Below are positions 8,240 to 16,476 of a stretch of DNA of 37,947 bases, piece after piece. Both the position numbers and the translations under genes were made by a program. The stretch's first letter is position 1, and each line of letters starts with the position of its first letter. The DNA is taken from positions 1 to 37,947 of the forward strand of contig NZ_FQVW01000030.1 in NCBI RefSeq assembly GCF_900129485.1, written 5' to 3'. The notes beneath the pieces were generated by a model. It was given only the letters and a program-made list of their open reading frames with translations, was not told the origin of the DNA and did not search any database. The DNA comes from Ornithinibacillus halophilus. GTDB taxonomy: Bacteria > Bacillota > Bacilli > Bacillales > Amphibacillaceae.

Positions 8240-8596
8240 TCACTGTCCCATGAGTTCTTTTAAAATTACTGCTTGATTATGTCGTTTGTCTTTAGCGCCA
8301 TACAACAAAGTCACTTGATCATTTTCCCGAACGATTTCTCTTAATCTCTGAAACGCCTCTTGTTGTTTTCCTTCTTGTAATTCCTTTATGTACTCTTTCT
8401 TAAAGGCTTCAAATTTGGATACATCATGTCCAAAGGTTTTACGTAGTTCAGATGTTGGAGCTACATCTTTTAACCATAAATCAAGGTGAGCTTTTTCTTT
8501 AGAGATACCACGTGGCCATAACCTGTCAACCAGTACCCGATACCCATCAGTTTTATCAACTGAATCATAAATACGCTTTATCGTTACGTTCACCAT
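8240..8596 (-). CDS. DUF488 family protein (YeaO-like)
   Basis: A 118-residue cytoplasmic protein of the DUF488/YeaO family. It shows the family signature VDRLWPRGISKEKAHLDLWLK near residue 25, FGHD near 55 and the C-terminal LLYGAKDKRHNQAVILKE. The family is widespread and its function is not established. I start it at ATG 8596, with GGAGGAGAGG immediately upstream. A longer frame back to 8635 adds 13 residues without family similarity. It is transcribed toward DUF4003 and away from the terC riboswitch. Confidence 0.8.
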   Translation of the reverse strand: MVNVTIKRIYDSVDKTDGYRVLVDRLWPRGISKEKAHLDLWLKDVAPTSELRKTFGHDVSKFEAFKKEYIKELQEGKQQEAFQRLREIVRENDQVTLLYGAKDKRHNQAVILKELMGQ

Positions 8597-8703
8597 GCCT
8601 CTCCTCCAAATCTGATTATCCCCCAAAATTAGCAATTAAAGGCAGTATAAATCACCTATTTTACCGAAGAATATTACTTGCAAAGGTCACCCACCCTTAA
8701 CTA

Positions 8704-8732
8704 TTGACAGGATTCACATATAATGGTTAAAT
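8704..8732 (+). promoter_or_regulatory. Promoter for the Mn riboswitch/terC transcript
   Basis: TTGACA at 8704-8709 is followed after 17 bases by TTAAAT at 8727-8732, a reasonable SigA promoter that would start transcription just before the riboswitch. A TATAAT at 8719-8724 is too close to this -35 to pair with it and would need a weaker upstream partner. Confidence 0.5.
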
Positions 8733-8740
8733 AAATAATA

Positions 8741-8848
8741 GCTTTCAAAGGGGAGTAGCTTTAACAGTAATGTCGTCATTTCAGAGTATATATTACTCTC
8801 GGCTTTACTGGCAACTTACTTACGGTGTTGTTAGCAAGACCTTTGCCA
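8741..8848 (+). promoter_or_regulatory. yybP-ykoY manganese riboswitch aptamer
   Basis: The RNA has the conserved CAAAGGGGAGTAGC start (8746-8759) and the closing TTAGCAAGACCTTTGCC (8831-8847). P1 is formed by CAAAGG (8746-8751) and CCTTTG (8840-8845). The internal AGTAATGTCGTC and CGGCTTTACTGGCAAC blocks also match the class. These aptamers bind Mn2+ and usually switch Mn exporters on. The 3' side of P1 can instead pair with AAAGGTC at 8856-8862, which is the basis of the switch described under the terminator. Confidence 0.93.
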
Positions 8849-8912
8849 ATGTGGTAAAGGTCTGTAGTTTTTTAGAGGCTTTTACCATGATTGGTAAAAG
8901 CCTCTATTTTTT
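8846..8912 (+). terminator. Riboswitch-controlled terminator/antiterminator
   Basis: A 15-bp terminator stem is formed by 8873-8887 (TAGAGGCTTTTACCA) and 8892-8906, followed by six T residues. A competing antiterminator can form between CCAAT/TGGTAAA (8846-8850 and 8852-8858) and TTTACCA/ATTGG (8881-8887 and 8890-8894). When P1 is open, GACCTTT (8838-8844) pairs with AAAGGTC (8856-8862) and hides the antiterminator strand, so the terminator forms. When Mn2+ closes P1, that strand is free. The predicted logic is Mn-ON. Confidence 0.85.
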
Positions 8913-8934
8913 ATTTCGCGAAGGGAGTTTCAAC

Positions 8935-9732
8935 ATGGAATCACTATGGATGGAGTACTTATGGACTTTATTAATTCTTATTGGTCTAGAGGGAATATTA
9001 TCTGCTGACAATGCTCTCGTAATGGCTGTAATTGCTAAACATTTACCAGTTGATCAGAAGAAGAAAGCAATCAACTATGGTATATTGATGGCTTTTGTCT
9101 TTAGATTTTTGGCCTTATTTGTTATTTCTTTTCTTGCAAATGTTTGGCAAGTTCAAGCAATCGGTGCAGCTTACTTAATATACTTAGGCCTCAAGCATGT
9201 TGTCATTGATCATTTTAAAAAGCCTAAAGAGGATGACAAAGAGGAAGAGAAAGAAGAAAAATCTGGTGGCAAAGGGTTTTGGCCTACTGTTGCTAAAATC
9301 GGACTTGCGGATTTAGCTTTTGCAGTAGATTCTATCTTAGCCGCAGTAGCACTTGCTATCGTCTTACCTGAAACTCCATTACCTCAATTTGGTGGTATGG
9401 ACGGTGGTCAATTTATCATCGTAGTGTTAGCTGGTATAGCTGGATTAGTATTGATCAAATACGCAGCCAATTGGTTTGTTCAACTGCTTGCTGTTCGTCC
9501 AGGTTTAGAAACAACTGCATATTTAATCGTTGGTTGGGTTGGTATAAAATTAGCCGTCATTACGCTTAGTCACGAAAAAGTTGGATTACTTGATCCCCAC
9601 TTCCCACACAGCACAACTTGGACAATCGCATTCTGGGGAATTTTAGCAGCTATTGCTATAATTGGGTGGTTTGTATCTGGTAAAAATGGTAACCAAGAAA
9701 AAACACCTTCTAATGAAGGTTCATCTTCTTAA
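8935..9732 (+). CDS. TerC-family membrane protein, Mn2+ efflux/metalation (YkoY/YceF type)
   Basis: A 265-residue TerC-family integral membrane protein. In B. subtilis, relatives controlled by this riboswitch move Mn2+ out of the cytosol and help load metal onto secreted enzymes. The hallmark acidic membrane motifs are present: IGLEGILSADNALVMAV near residue 16 and GLADLAFAVDSILAAVALA near 120. A charged KPKEDDKEEEKEEKSG cytoplasmic loop separates the two halves at about residues 90-108. The true start is ATG 8935, with AAGGGAG at 8921-8927. An upstream in-frame extension to 8770 would translate the riboswitch itself and is rejected. The stop codon TAA abuts a family B repeat. I cannot decide between the YkoY and YceF orthologue groups. 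Confidence 0.9.
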   Translation: MESLWMEYLWTLLILIGLEGILSADNALVMAVIAKHLPVDQKKKAINYGILMAFVFRFLALFVISFLANVWQVQAIGAAYLIYLGLKHVVIDHFKKPKEDDKEEEKEEKSGGKGFWPTVAKIGLADLAFAVDSILAAVALAIVLPETPLPQFGGMDGGQFIIVVLAGIAGLVLIKYAANWFVQLLAVRPGLETTAYLIVGWVGIKLAVITLSHEKVGLLDPHFPHSTTWTIAFWGILAAIAIIGWFVSGKNGNQEKTPSNEGSSS

Positions 9733-9880
9733 GAAAAACTAGAGAGCGCACGTTTTGCGACGTACGGATTATGCCTACAGCTAGACAACATCTTTTGGTG
9801 ATTTCTCAGCTCAAAGACCAGTGAAATAAACGCATATAGTTTCTTCGCTAGTAGCAGGCACTCTGAACTTTTTCTTACCA
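9730..9880 (+). repeat. Family B structured repeat, degenerate copy
   Basis: It begins TAAGAAAAACTAGAGAGCGC at the terC stop codon, and ends in GTAGCAGGCACTCTGAACTTTTTCTTA, recognisably the family B left and right ends. The middle is diverged. Compare the better copies at 14430-14610 and 32016-32160. Confidence 0.6.
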
Positions 9881-9884
9881 TTTA

Positions 9885-9927
9885 AAAAGAAATAACCACG
9901 AGAATAATTCTCGTGGTTATTTCTTTT
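9885..9927. terminator. Strong bidirectional terminator between terC and pgcA
   Basis: Two perfect 21-base arms (9885-9905 and 9907-9927) with AACCACGAGAAT/ATTCTCGTGGTT at the tip, flanked by A- and T-rich arms. It serves both converging genes. Confidence 0.93.
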
Positions 9928-9977
9928 ATACTATTTATAAAGACAGTGCCGAATTATCCACAATTCCTATAAATCAA

Positions 9978-11711
9978 TTACTGGATGATTTCGTTAATTA
10001 CTTGATTCATTTTTTCTTTTAATACCTCTAAGTCTTGTTCGCTTTCAGCTTTCGTCTCTCCACAAACACCGTAGTAACATTTTATTTTTGGCTCTGTTCC
10101 AGAAGGACGTAAGCAAACCCACTTATTGTTCTCTAGCACAAATTTTAGGACATTTTCCTTTGGCAATGGAATCGTTTCCTTTGTTCCATCTTCTAAATTC
10201 ATTCTTTCACTTACCAAATAATCCTCGAACTGTTCAACTTTGAATCCAGCTACTTCTTTGAAAGGAGTCTCGCGAATCGTTTCCATTATTTTGGCGATTT
10301 TTTCGGTTCCTTCTTTTCCTTTTAACGTTAGAGAAGATAGTCCTTCTAAATAATATCCATGTTTCTCATATAATCCATCTAATGCTTCTAATAAGGTTTT
10401 CCCTTGTTGTTTCCAGTAATAAGCCATTTCACATGCCATAACAGCTGCTTGTACGGCATCTTTATCTCGAGCAAAACCACTAATTAAATAGCCATAACTT
10501 TCCTCATACCCAAATGTAAATGTCTCACCTGTTGCATCAAATTGATGAATCTTTTCTCCGATATATTTAAAGCCTGTTAAGGTATCAATTGTTTCTACTC
10601 CATAAGAATTCGCAATTGTTGTACCTAGCTCTGAGGTTACAATTGTTTTTAACACCCTGGAATTCGGTAATAAGACAGGGTCAGTATGCGTTAAAATATA
10701 ATCAATTAATAATGCACCTAACTGGTTACCAGTGAGGACACGATAGTCGCCATTTGCTTCTTTAACTGCTACTCCAAGTCGATCGGCGTCAGGATCTGTC
10801 CCCAAGAGAATGTCAGCATTTTTCTGTTTTCCTAACTCTATCGCCATCTTAAATGCTTGATGTTCTTCTGGGTTTGGCGATTGAACAGTTGAAAATTCAG
10901 GGTCTGGAACAGCTTGTTCTTCTACAACCTCCACTTGGTTAAAGTTCAGTTGATTTAATCCTTTCATCACTAAATCATGTGCAGTACCGTGTAGTGGCGT
11001 AAAGACTATTTGCAAATCTTTTTCCTTTTCCATTAAGCTTTCATCTAGCTTTGAGATTAGTTTTAGTCGCTCTAAATAGGCATGGTCCACTTCCTGTTCA
11101 ACCCACACCAACAAGCCTTTTTCTTCTAGTTCATCACGTTCTAGAATAGGAATGGTTAGTTCACTTTCCACTTCCTGAATTCTAGCTATTACTTCATTAG
11201 CCTCTTTCGGAACCATTTGTCCTCCGTCTTCATTATAAACTTTAAATCCATTATACTCTGGAGGATTATGACTAGCCGTTATCATTGCCCCAGCTACTGT
11301 CCCTAAGTATCTAACAGCAAAAGATAATAACGGTGTCGGTCGTAATGATTTAAATACATACGTTTTAATCCCAAATGAACCAAGAACCTTGGCTGTTTCC
11401 AAAGCGAATTCTTGAGACATATACCTAGAATCATATGCAACGACAACTCCTCGGTCATGCACATTAACACAATTATCTAACAGATACTTAGCTAATCCAT
11501 AAACTGCTTTACGAATGGTATAGATATTCATACGATTCGTTCCCACTCCTAGAACGCCTCGCATTCCACCAGTACCAAATGTTAGTTCTTTATAAAAAGC
11601 ATCTTCTAATACGGAAGGGCTATTCTTTAATTGTTCTAATTCATTTTTTAACGTATCATCCAACGTAGGAAAGTTAACCCACGTTTGATATGCTTCTTCC
11701 CAGTTACTCAT
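9978..11711 (-). CDS. pgcA: Phosphoglucomutase/phosphomannomutase (alpha-D-phosphohexomutase)
   Basis: This enzyme interconverts glucose-6-phosphate and glucose-1-phosphate for glycolipid, teichoic acid and exopolysaccharide precursors. The 577-residue length matches PgcA of B. subtilis (about 581 aa). The phosphoserine loop TASHNPPEYNGFKVY has its catalytic serine at residue 147. The Mg2+ loop GTDPDADRLGVA lies near 305, the sugar-binding GYEESYGYLI near 405 and the phosphate-binding RPSGTEPKIK near 535, so all four domains are intact. The start is ATG 11711, with a TTTTTGGGGGATTAAGG-type binding site upstream. It is monocistronic, between two converging or diverging neighbours. Confidence 0.95.
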   Translation of the reverse strand: MSNWEEAYQTWVNFPTLDDTLKNELEQLKNSPSVLEDAFYKELTFGTGGMRGVLGVGTNRMNIYTIRKAVYGLAKYLLDNCVNVHDRGVVVAYDSRYMSQEFALETAKVLGSFGIKTYVFKSLRPTPLLSFAVRYLGTVAGAMITASHNPPEYNGFKVYNEDGGQMVPKEANEVIARIQEVESELTIPILERDELEEKGLLVWVEQEVDHAYLERLKLISKLDESLMEKEKDLQIVFTPLHGTAHDLVMKGLNQLNFNQVEVVEEQAVPDPEFSTVQSPNPEEHQAFKMAIELGKQKNADILLGTDPDADRLGVAVKEANGDYRVLTGNQLGALLIDYILTHTDPVLLPNSRVLKTIVTSELGTTIANSYGVETIDTLTGFKYIGEKIHQFDATGETFTFGYEESYGYLISGFARDKDAVQAAVMACEMAYYWKQQGKTLLEALDGLYEKHGYYLEGLSSLTLKGKEGTEKIAKIMETIRETPFKEVAGFKVEQFEDYLVSERMNLEDGTKETIPLPKENVLKFVLENNKWVCLRPSGTEPKIKCYYGVCGETKAESEQDLEVLKEKMNQVINEIIQ

Positions 11712-11767
11712 CCTTAATCCCCCAAAAATATTTATAGATTTTATTGCTATCTAATATGTACTATACT

Positions 11768-11790
11768 TTATGCTTCAAATTTTAGCATAA
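11768..11790. promoter_or_regulatory. Palindrome upstream of pgcA
   Basis: TTATGCT (11768-11774) and AGCATAA (11784-11790) form a perfect 7-base dyad with a 9-base spacer, about 57 bases before the pgcA start. It may be an operator. No regulator can be named. Confidence 0.3.
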
Positions 11791-11871
11791 TTCCCCATTA
11801 TATTCTAATATACGTAAAATCCCGTTTAAAATGTATGATTTACGGCAATAATTTTATTGTTACTAATAAGG

Positions 11872-11900
11872 TTTTCATCGTAATGAAACTACGATAGAAT
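11872..11900 (+). promoter_or_regulatory. Candidate promoter of the AI-2E family gene
   Basis: TTTTCA (11872-11877), a 17-base spacer and TAGAAT (11895-11900) form a plausible but weak SigA promoter, 20-odd bases before the coding start. Confidence 0.35.
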
Positions 11901-11926
11901 AAAGGAAATTACTATAAGAAAGTGTG

Positions 11927-13015
11927 ATGCATTTGTTAAAAAAGCGCTGGTTTCAAGTATTAATTACAGCCATTCTTGTTTTTCTATTAATCTTGCTAAT
12001 ATATGCTACTAGATTTATCTTTGACCCTCTATTGAAATACATCAGTGCCGTTGCTCTTCCTTTTATTGGAGCAGGTCTTTTATTCTATCTAACAAAGCCT
12101 CTCATGAAACTACTTGAAAAATATAAAATCCATCGCATTCTATCCATATTTATCGTATTTGGTGTTCTCATTTTAGTCGGTTATGTATTCGCTATTTTTA
12201 TTGCACCAGTGGCTCGTGATCAATTTGAAAGGTTAGTTGATAACATTCCAGGAATGGTTAATGGTACACAAAATTTCATCAATTACTGGCATGATAATCA
12301 AGCCTTTATCCCAGACCAAGTCATCGAAACAATCAATGACATTACTTCCAATTTACAAACATACATCGAACACTTCATGACATTTCTATTTGGCTTTGTG
12401 AGTCAACTAATTGGGTTTATTTTTTCCATAGTGTTAATTCCATTTTTCTTGTTTTTCATGTTAAAGGATGGAGATAAATTCATCCCATTTGTGACTCAGA
12501 TATTCAGTAAAAAGAAGGCAAACAATTTAAGCAGTTTGCTTAATAAAATCGATAAGACGTTAACTGCGTATATTCAAGGGCAATTAATTGTCAGTATCAG
12601 TATTGGTGTCATGCTATTTATCGGATACTTAATTATTGGCCTTAACTATGCATTAACACTAGCATTGTTTGGAATGTTGATGTGTATTGTCCCGTTTATT
12701 GGTCCATTTATTGCTGTTATTCCTGCAATGTTAGTCGGGGTTTTCCAAGATCCAATGAACCTTTTCTGGATTGCTTTAATAATGATTATCGCTCAACAGA
12801 TAGAGGGGAACTTAATCTCGCCAAATGTTATGGGACACGTCTTAAGTATTCACCCACTCACTATTATTACCGTAATCTTAGCTGCAGGAAGCATTGCAGG
12901 ATTCATTGGCATTTTATTTGCTGTTCCTTTTTATGCAGTAGTGAAAGCCATCATCGTTCATTTTTATGACACCTATGTAGATTCAAAAAAGAATAAAGAA
13001 GAAGCGCTTATTTAA
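11927..13015 (+). CDS. AI-2E family transporter (YueF/YtvI-like membrane protein)
   Basis: A 362-residue polytopic membrane protein of the AI-2E transporter family (PF01594). The family name comes from one quorum-signal exporter; some Bacillota members behave as Na+/H+ antiporters, so the substrate is not known here. Two N-terminal hydrophobic helices are followed by an extracytoplasmic-looking region (residues about 75-150), then FLFFMLKDGDKFIPFV near 180 and the family signature QIEGNLISPNVMGHVLSIHP near 290. The start is uncertain: GTG 11924 and ATG 11927 are adjacent, with only a weak AGAAAGTGAT binding site. I prefer ATG 11927. Confidence 0.8.
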   Translation: MHLLKKRWFQVLITAILVFLLILLIYATRFIFDPLLKYISAVALPFIGAGLLFYLTKPLMKLLEKYKIHRILSIFIVFGVLILVGYVFAIFIAPVARDQFERLVDNIPGMVNGTQNFINYWHDNQAFIPDQVIETINDITSNLQTYIEHFMTFLFGFVSQLIGFIFSIVLIPFFLFFMLKDGDKFIPFVTQIFSKKKANNLSSLLNKIDKTLTAYIQGQLIVSISIGVMLFIGYLIIGLNYALTLALFGMLMCIVPFIGPFIAVIPAMLVGVFQDPMNLFWIALIMIIAQQIEGNLISPNVMGHVLSIHPLTIITVILAAGSIAGFIGILFAVPFYAVVKAIIVHFYDTYVDSKKNKEEALI

Positions 13016-13029
13016 AATAATCTCCTACT

Positions 13030-13275
13030 ATTAACGGAACCAGGATTCCCTTCAACTATTTGAGGAATCCTCGTTCCGTTATTCCATGAAAAACCTCATT
13101 TTTGAGCATATTATGTAATCCTAGTTCCTTTATTTGTGCTTTCAACCATAAATATACTTGTTTTTGGGCCGATAAAGGAACCAGAATCCGATTGCAGATC
13201 ATTTACATAGTATTTTTGCCCATTAACGGAACCAGTGACCACAACGATTATCAAAGGTATCCTCGTTCCGTTATT
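13030..13275. repeat. Array of six CGGAAC-AGGAT half-sites forming three hairpins
   Basis: Six copies of an approximately 20-base unit (consensus AATAACGGAACNAGGATNCC) alternate in orientation: 13030-13049 (+), 13064-13083 (-), 13115-13134 (-), 13171-13189 (+), 13221-13240 (+) and 13256-13275 (-). The pairs 1/2, 3/4 and 5/6 can fold into hairpins. The arms are strongly conserved and the loops are not. The first hairpin follows the AI-2E gene by 14 bases and the last ends 22 bases from the GNAT gene stop, so they may double as terminators, although no T-run follows. Confidence 0.85.
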
Positions 13276-13297
13276 ACTTGGGAATGATAACAAATCA

Positions 13298-14146
13298 TTA
13301 TACGAATTTATAAACGACAGATGTTCCTGTTTCGTAATACCCTATTTTTTTGTAAATACCATTAGATGTTGGGTTTGCTGCATCTGTATATAAGGAGCAG
13401 AAGGAAAATCCTTCATCTAGTAATTTTTGCGATAAAGCTGCTACGGCACTCGTTGCATACCCTTTTCTCTTATACTCATCAGGCGTATAAACGGCATTGA
13501 CCGTTACCCCATTTTCTGTACGTCTAGAATTGTTCACCATAGATACTGCTTGTCCATCCACTTCCCATACAAAAATAGACTCATTGTTTATATATGTTTC
13601 TGCTGTTTCCTTAGCTTTTTCTTTCGTTAAAGGCATATTTGCTTCTAATCCAAATGAATAGAGCCACCTATTAATTAAGTCTTTATGAGCTGAGGTTGCT
13701 TGAATCAATTTCCCTGTTTTATCTGGTGATACGCTTACAGAATCCAACTGATATATAATTTGCTCCACTTGTAATTTAGCTGATTTACCATTTTGTAATT
13801 CCCAATCCTTTATAAATTGCTCCACTAAAGTGACTTGTCCAATAACTCCCGGAACGTCATATTTGTTCTTATTTAGAAATTTAGTAATCTCAGTGAAAAC
13901 CTCATTTGGTACATTTTCGATATCAGGTAGAATCCAATTATTTGGTTTTGTTTGCATAAACCCATAGATTGTTTCGCCATTATTCTCAACCAATCCCAAG
14001 TACACCTGTTCACCGACTATATCTGGATTTCCTTTTATTCTCTCAAGCAATCCTAACATCAAATTGTTGTTCGCCTCATTTTCCAGTAGCAAAGGCTTCA
14101 TCTTTTCAAGGTATACTGCAATAGATTGCTCTATCTTTATAATCAC
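13298..14146 (-). CDS. GNAT-family N-acetyltransferase
   Basis: A 282-residue protein with a C-terminal GNAT fold. The acetyl-CoA-binding signature YTPDEYKRKGYATSAVAALS (R/Q-x-x-G-x-A type) lies near residue 220, preceded by the VNAVYTP strand and followed by FCSLYTDAANPTSNGIYKKI near 255, the usual SN..YKKIGY block. The N-terminal half is less conserved and may be a second, degenerate GNAT-like domain. The substrate is not known. The start is GTG 14146, with GGGGGAGTG at 14154-14162. It is divergent from the small coiled-coil gene. Confidence 0.75.
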   Translation of the reverse strand: MIIKIEQSIAVYLEKMKPLLLENEANNNLMLGLLERIKGNPDIVGEQVYLGLVENNGETIYGFMQTKPNNWILPDIENVPNEVFTEITKFLNKNKYDVPGVIGQVTLVEQFIKDWELQNGKSAKLQVEQIIYQLDSVSVSPDKTGKLIQATSAHKDLINRWLYSFGLEANMPLTKEKAKETAETYINNESIFVWEVDGQAVSMVNNSRRTENGVTVNAVYTPDEYKRKGYATSAVAALSQKLLDEGFSFCSLYTDAANPTSNGIYKKIGYYETGTSVVYKFV

Positions 14147-14258
14147 TCTTCTTCACTCCCCCAATATCGATATATGTAATAATTGTATTAATCTTATCAA
14201 AATTTGTTGTATTGTAAAGGGGAAATCCGATAAACTAGTAGTGGGAGTGATATCAATT

Positions 14259-14432
14259 ATGAATAGAGAAGAACTTCAAAATAAACTAGATGAATTAAAA
14301 TCTGATTACGTTCGTATTCAAAGTGATTTGGATAAATTAGTTTATGTCCGAGGAAGAGCATCATCTGCAGAAGAACAACTAATACGGTTAGAAAAAGAAA
14401 TTGCAGACATCTATAAGCAACTAGATGATTAA
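14259..14432 (+). CDS. Small coiled-coil protein (SE1832 family)
   Basis: A 57-residue protein, MNREELQNKLDELKSDYVRI and onward, highly charged and with heptad-like Leu/Ile spacing over almost its full length, implying a coiled coil. It resembles the SE1832 family of small bacillal and staphylococcal proteins, whose role is not known. ATG 14259 has GGGAGTGA (14243-14250) 8 bases upstream; a longer frame back to 14064 overlaps the GNAT gene on the other strand and has no signal of its own. Its TAA stop lies at the left boundary of a family B repeat. Confidence 0.8.
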   Translation: MNREELQNKLDELKSDYVRIQSDLDKLVYVRGRASSAEEQLIRLEKEIADIYKQLDD

Positions 14433-14610
14433 GAAAAGCACAGAGCGCCCGCTTTGCGACGTAAGGACTGGACTGAGGTGTAGGAGATAAAGGAAACACG
14501 ACGACTAACGGGAGTCGATGTTGACTTATCGTACGGAGGCGAAGGAAGTCTCTCTAGTCGCAGGCGCTCGGAGCTAGACATCTCTGAATTTTATACTTTC
14601 TTATCTTTTT
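14430..14610 (+). repeat. Family B structured repeat, long copy
   Basis: It starts TTAAGAAAAGCACAGAGCGCC, giving the upstream gene its TAA stop, and ends CGCAGGCGCTCGGAGCTAGA then CATCTCTGAATTTTATACTT. The outer stem pairs GAGCGCC with GGCGCTC, continued by TGCGAC/GTCGCA. A separate internal hairpin GACT/AGTC lies near 14492-14510. Confidence 0.8.
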
Positions 14611-14612
14611 AG

Positions 14613-14648
14613 AAAAGGAGTAAAGCCATCTCTGGCCTTACTCCTTTT
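14613..14648. terminator. Terminator between SE1832 gene and antiporter
   Basis: AAAAGGAGTAA (14613-14623) pairs with TTACTCCTTTT (14638-14648), with GCC/GGC inside. It overlaps the stop codon of the antiporter gene and can serve both converging transcripts. Confidence 0.85.
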
Positions 14649-16476
14649 AATTATATAGTCTAGCTTGTATTTTCTTTTTTTCTTTATTCGGTGGCATTAG
14701 ACTAATAATGGTATCTCCTACTCCAGGTACCGTCCTCATCTCTTCTGAATAATACTTTATTTGACCAGAAGGTTTGATTAAATACAAGAATACCGTTTCT
14801 TCATCCTTCTCCTGAAGATATTGCTTATACGTGTACTGTTCTGTGATCGTAGTTTGACGGAAAACAAAACCACTGTCGATTTTTTCAATTAAATCTTTCA
14901 GCGTAACATCTTTCTTAAATAGTACTCTCCCACCAACTTTAGACACAATTTCCATTGCATTTTTTTCATCCTTGTTGTAAGGGCTCACTTTAAAGACATT
15001 CATTCGTCCATACTCAGGCATGAACGTCGTACAAACTAAACCATTATAGGAGTTGCTGTCGGTTGCAGCAATTAAATATTCATAAGGAATCGTATCTAAA
15101 TTATACTCAGTCTGCTCAGATAACATATTTTCGTAATAGAAAGGCACTCCAGATTCGCGAGCAATTTTTAGCCTTTCCCAGTTGTTATCAACAATGATTG
15201 TAGGTACATCTAATTTTGATAGTGATTTTGCTAATTCAACTGTAAATTTATTACTACCGACAATCAATGAACCTGGTTTCCCTTCCATCGACAGGTTAAG
15301 TTTTTTAGCTAACCAACCAATAGAAAAACCATGGGCGATTACGGTGAAGATTACTAGTCCAAACGTTAATGTCGTAAGGATTGATGCATCCTCATAACCT
15401 TCAGCTAATAGAACAGTAGCAAAGTAACTGGATACCGTTAAGGCAACAATTCCTCTCGGTGCAATCCAACCAACTAATAATTTTTCATTCGTAGTGAGCC
15501 CCGTTCCAATTGTCGACAAGAAAATCGACAATGGTCTTACAGCAAACATCATCAATAGAACATATCCAATAATATTTGGACTAAAAATATGCAAGATCGT
15601 GTCAATCTTCAATGAAGCTGTTAACATAATAAAGATTGCTGATATTAAAAGAATCGTTATATTCTCTTTAAAATGACGCATTTCCTGAACGGACGAGATT
15701 CCCATATTCGCTAAAGTAATCCCCATTGCCGTTACAGATAATAACCCTGTTTCATGCATAATCTCATCTGCACCAGTAAAACAGAAAATAACAACTACGA
15801 TTACAGCAGGTGATTTTAGGAATTCTGGTATATGTCCTGTTTCGAACATCCATCCAATCCCTCTACCACAAAGCCAACCAAATATAGCTGCGAAAATGGA
15901 TGCAGCAAAGAACATCAATAATTTTGATCCATCAGGGTTACTAGATGTCAAAAATGAGATAATTTCAAAAGCAAAAACAGCCAATAATGCCCCAATTGGA
16001 TCAACGATGATTCCTTCCCATTTTAAAATCTTCGCTGGTCTAGGTCTTAATTTGGATTGTCTTAAAAGAGGCATAATAACTGTCGGACCTGTAACGATAA
16101 ACAGTCCTCCGATTACAAACGACACTGCCCAAGACAAACCAGCAATATAATGAGCTGTTAGTGACCCTAATATCCATGCGATAAAAGCACCAACAGTTGA
16201 TATTCTAAAAACAGGTTTCCCTAATCCACGCAATTCCTTAAAACTTAAATTTAAGCTACCTTCAAATAGAATAATTGCTACAGCTACGGAAATGATTGGA
16301 TTATATAAATCTCCAAAGTCTTCTTCAGGATTGATTAGGCCAAATATTGGACCTACTAGTAAACCAGTAACGGCCATAACAACAATAGCAGGCATCCGAT
16401 ACCGCCAAGCCAACCATTGTGACCCAATTCCTAAAAGACCAATTAACATGACTTCAAATAATAATGATGGAACCAT
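14647..16476 (-). CDS. CPA1-type Na+(K+)/H+ antiporter with C-terminal RCK-like domain
   Basis: A 609-residue protein. The first 390 or so residues form 12-13 membrane helices of the monovalent cation:proton antiporter-1 family: AWRYRMPAIVVMAVTGLLVG near residue 23, ILFEGSLNLSFKELR near 70, GPTVIMPLLRQ near 130 and WEGIIVDPIGALLAV near 153, with the key Asp in VDPIGA. The C-terminal region begins LIVGSNKFTVELAKSLSKL near 400, a Rossmann-type TrkA-N (RCK) fold, followed by a TrkA-C-like end. Such tails gate transport in response to nucleotides or ions. Start ATG 16476 follows AAAGGGGG. The exact ion is not decidable. Confidence 0.85.
   Translation of the reverse strand: MVPSLLFEVMLIGLLGIGSQWLAWRYRMPAIVVMAVTGLLVGPIFGLINPEEDFGDLYNPIISVAVAIILFEGSLNLSFKELRGLGKPVFRISTVGAFIAWILGSLTAHYIAGLSWAVSFVIGGLFIVTGPTVIMPLLRQSKLRPRPAKILKWEGIIVDPIGALLAVFAFEIISFLTSSNPDGSKLLMFFAASIFAAIFGWLCGRGIGWMFETGHIPEFLKSPAVIVVVIFCFTGADEIMHETGLLSVTAMGITLANMGISSVQEMRHFKENITILLISAIFIMLTASLKIDTILHIFSPNIIGYVLLMMFAVRPLSIFLSTIGTGLTTNEKLLVGWIAPRGIVALTVSSYFATVLLAEGYEDASILTTLTFGLVIFTVIAHGFSIGWLAKKLNLSMEGKPGSLIVGSNKFTVELAKSLSKLDVPTIIVDNNWERLKIARESGVPFYYENMLSEQTEYNLDTIPYEYLIAATDSNSYNGLVCTTFMPEYGRMNVFKVSPYNKDEKNAMEIVSKVGGRVLFKKDVTLKDLIEKIDSGFVFRQTTITEQYTYKQYLQEKDEETVFLYLIKPSGQIKYYSEEMRTVPGVGDTIISLMPPNKEKKKIQARLYN

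Noticed and set aside
8770-8934. N-terminal extension of the TerC protein
   Set aside because: It would translate the Mn riboswitch and terminator; ATG 8935 has a proper binding site and matches the family N-terminus.
12682-12969. 95-codon frame inside the AI-2E gene
   Set aside because: An out-of-frame shadow rich in Cys, Tyr and Ser, without a start signal.
13030-13275. CRISPR array
   Set aside because: The repeats alternate in orientation, have irregular spacing and there are no cas genes.
13102-13293. Short frames on both strands across the six-unit repeat array
   Set aside because: Their open reading follows from the inverted repeats; no binding site and no recognisable protein.
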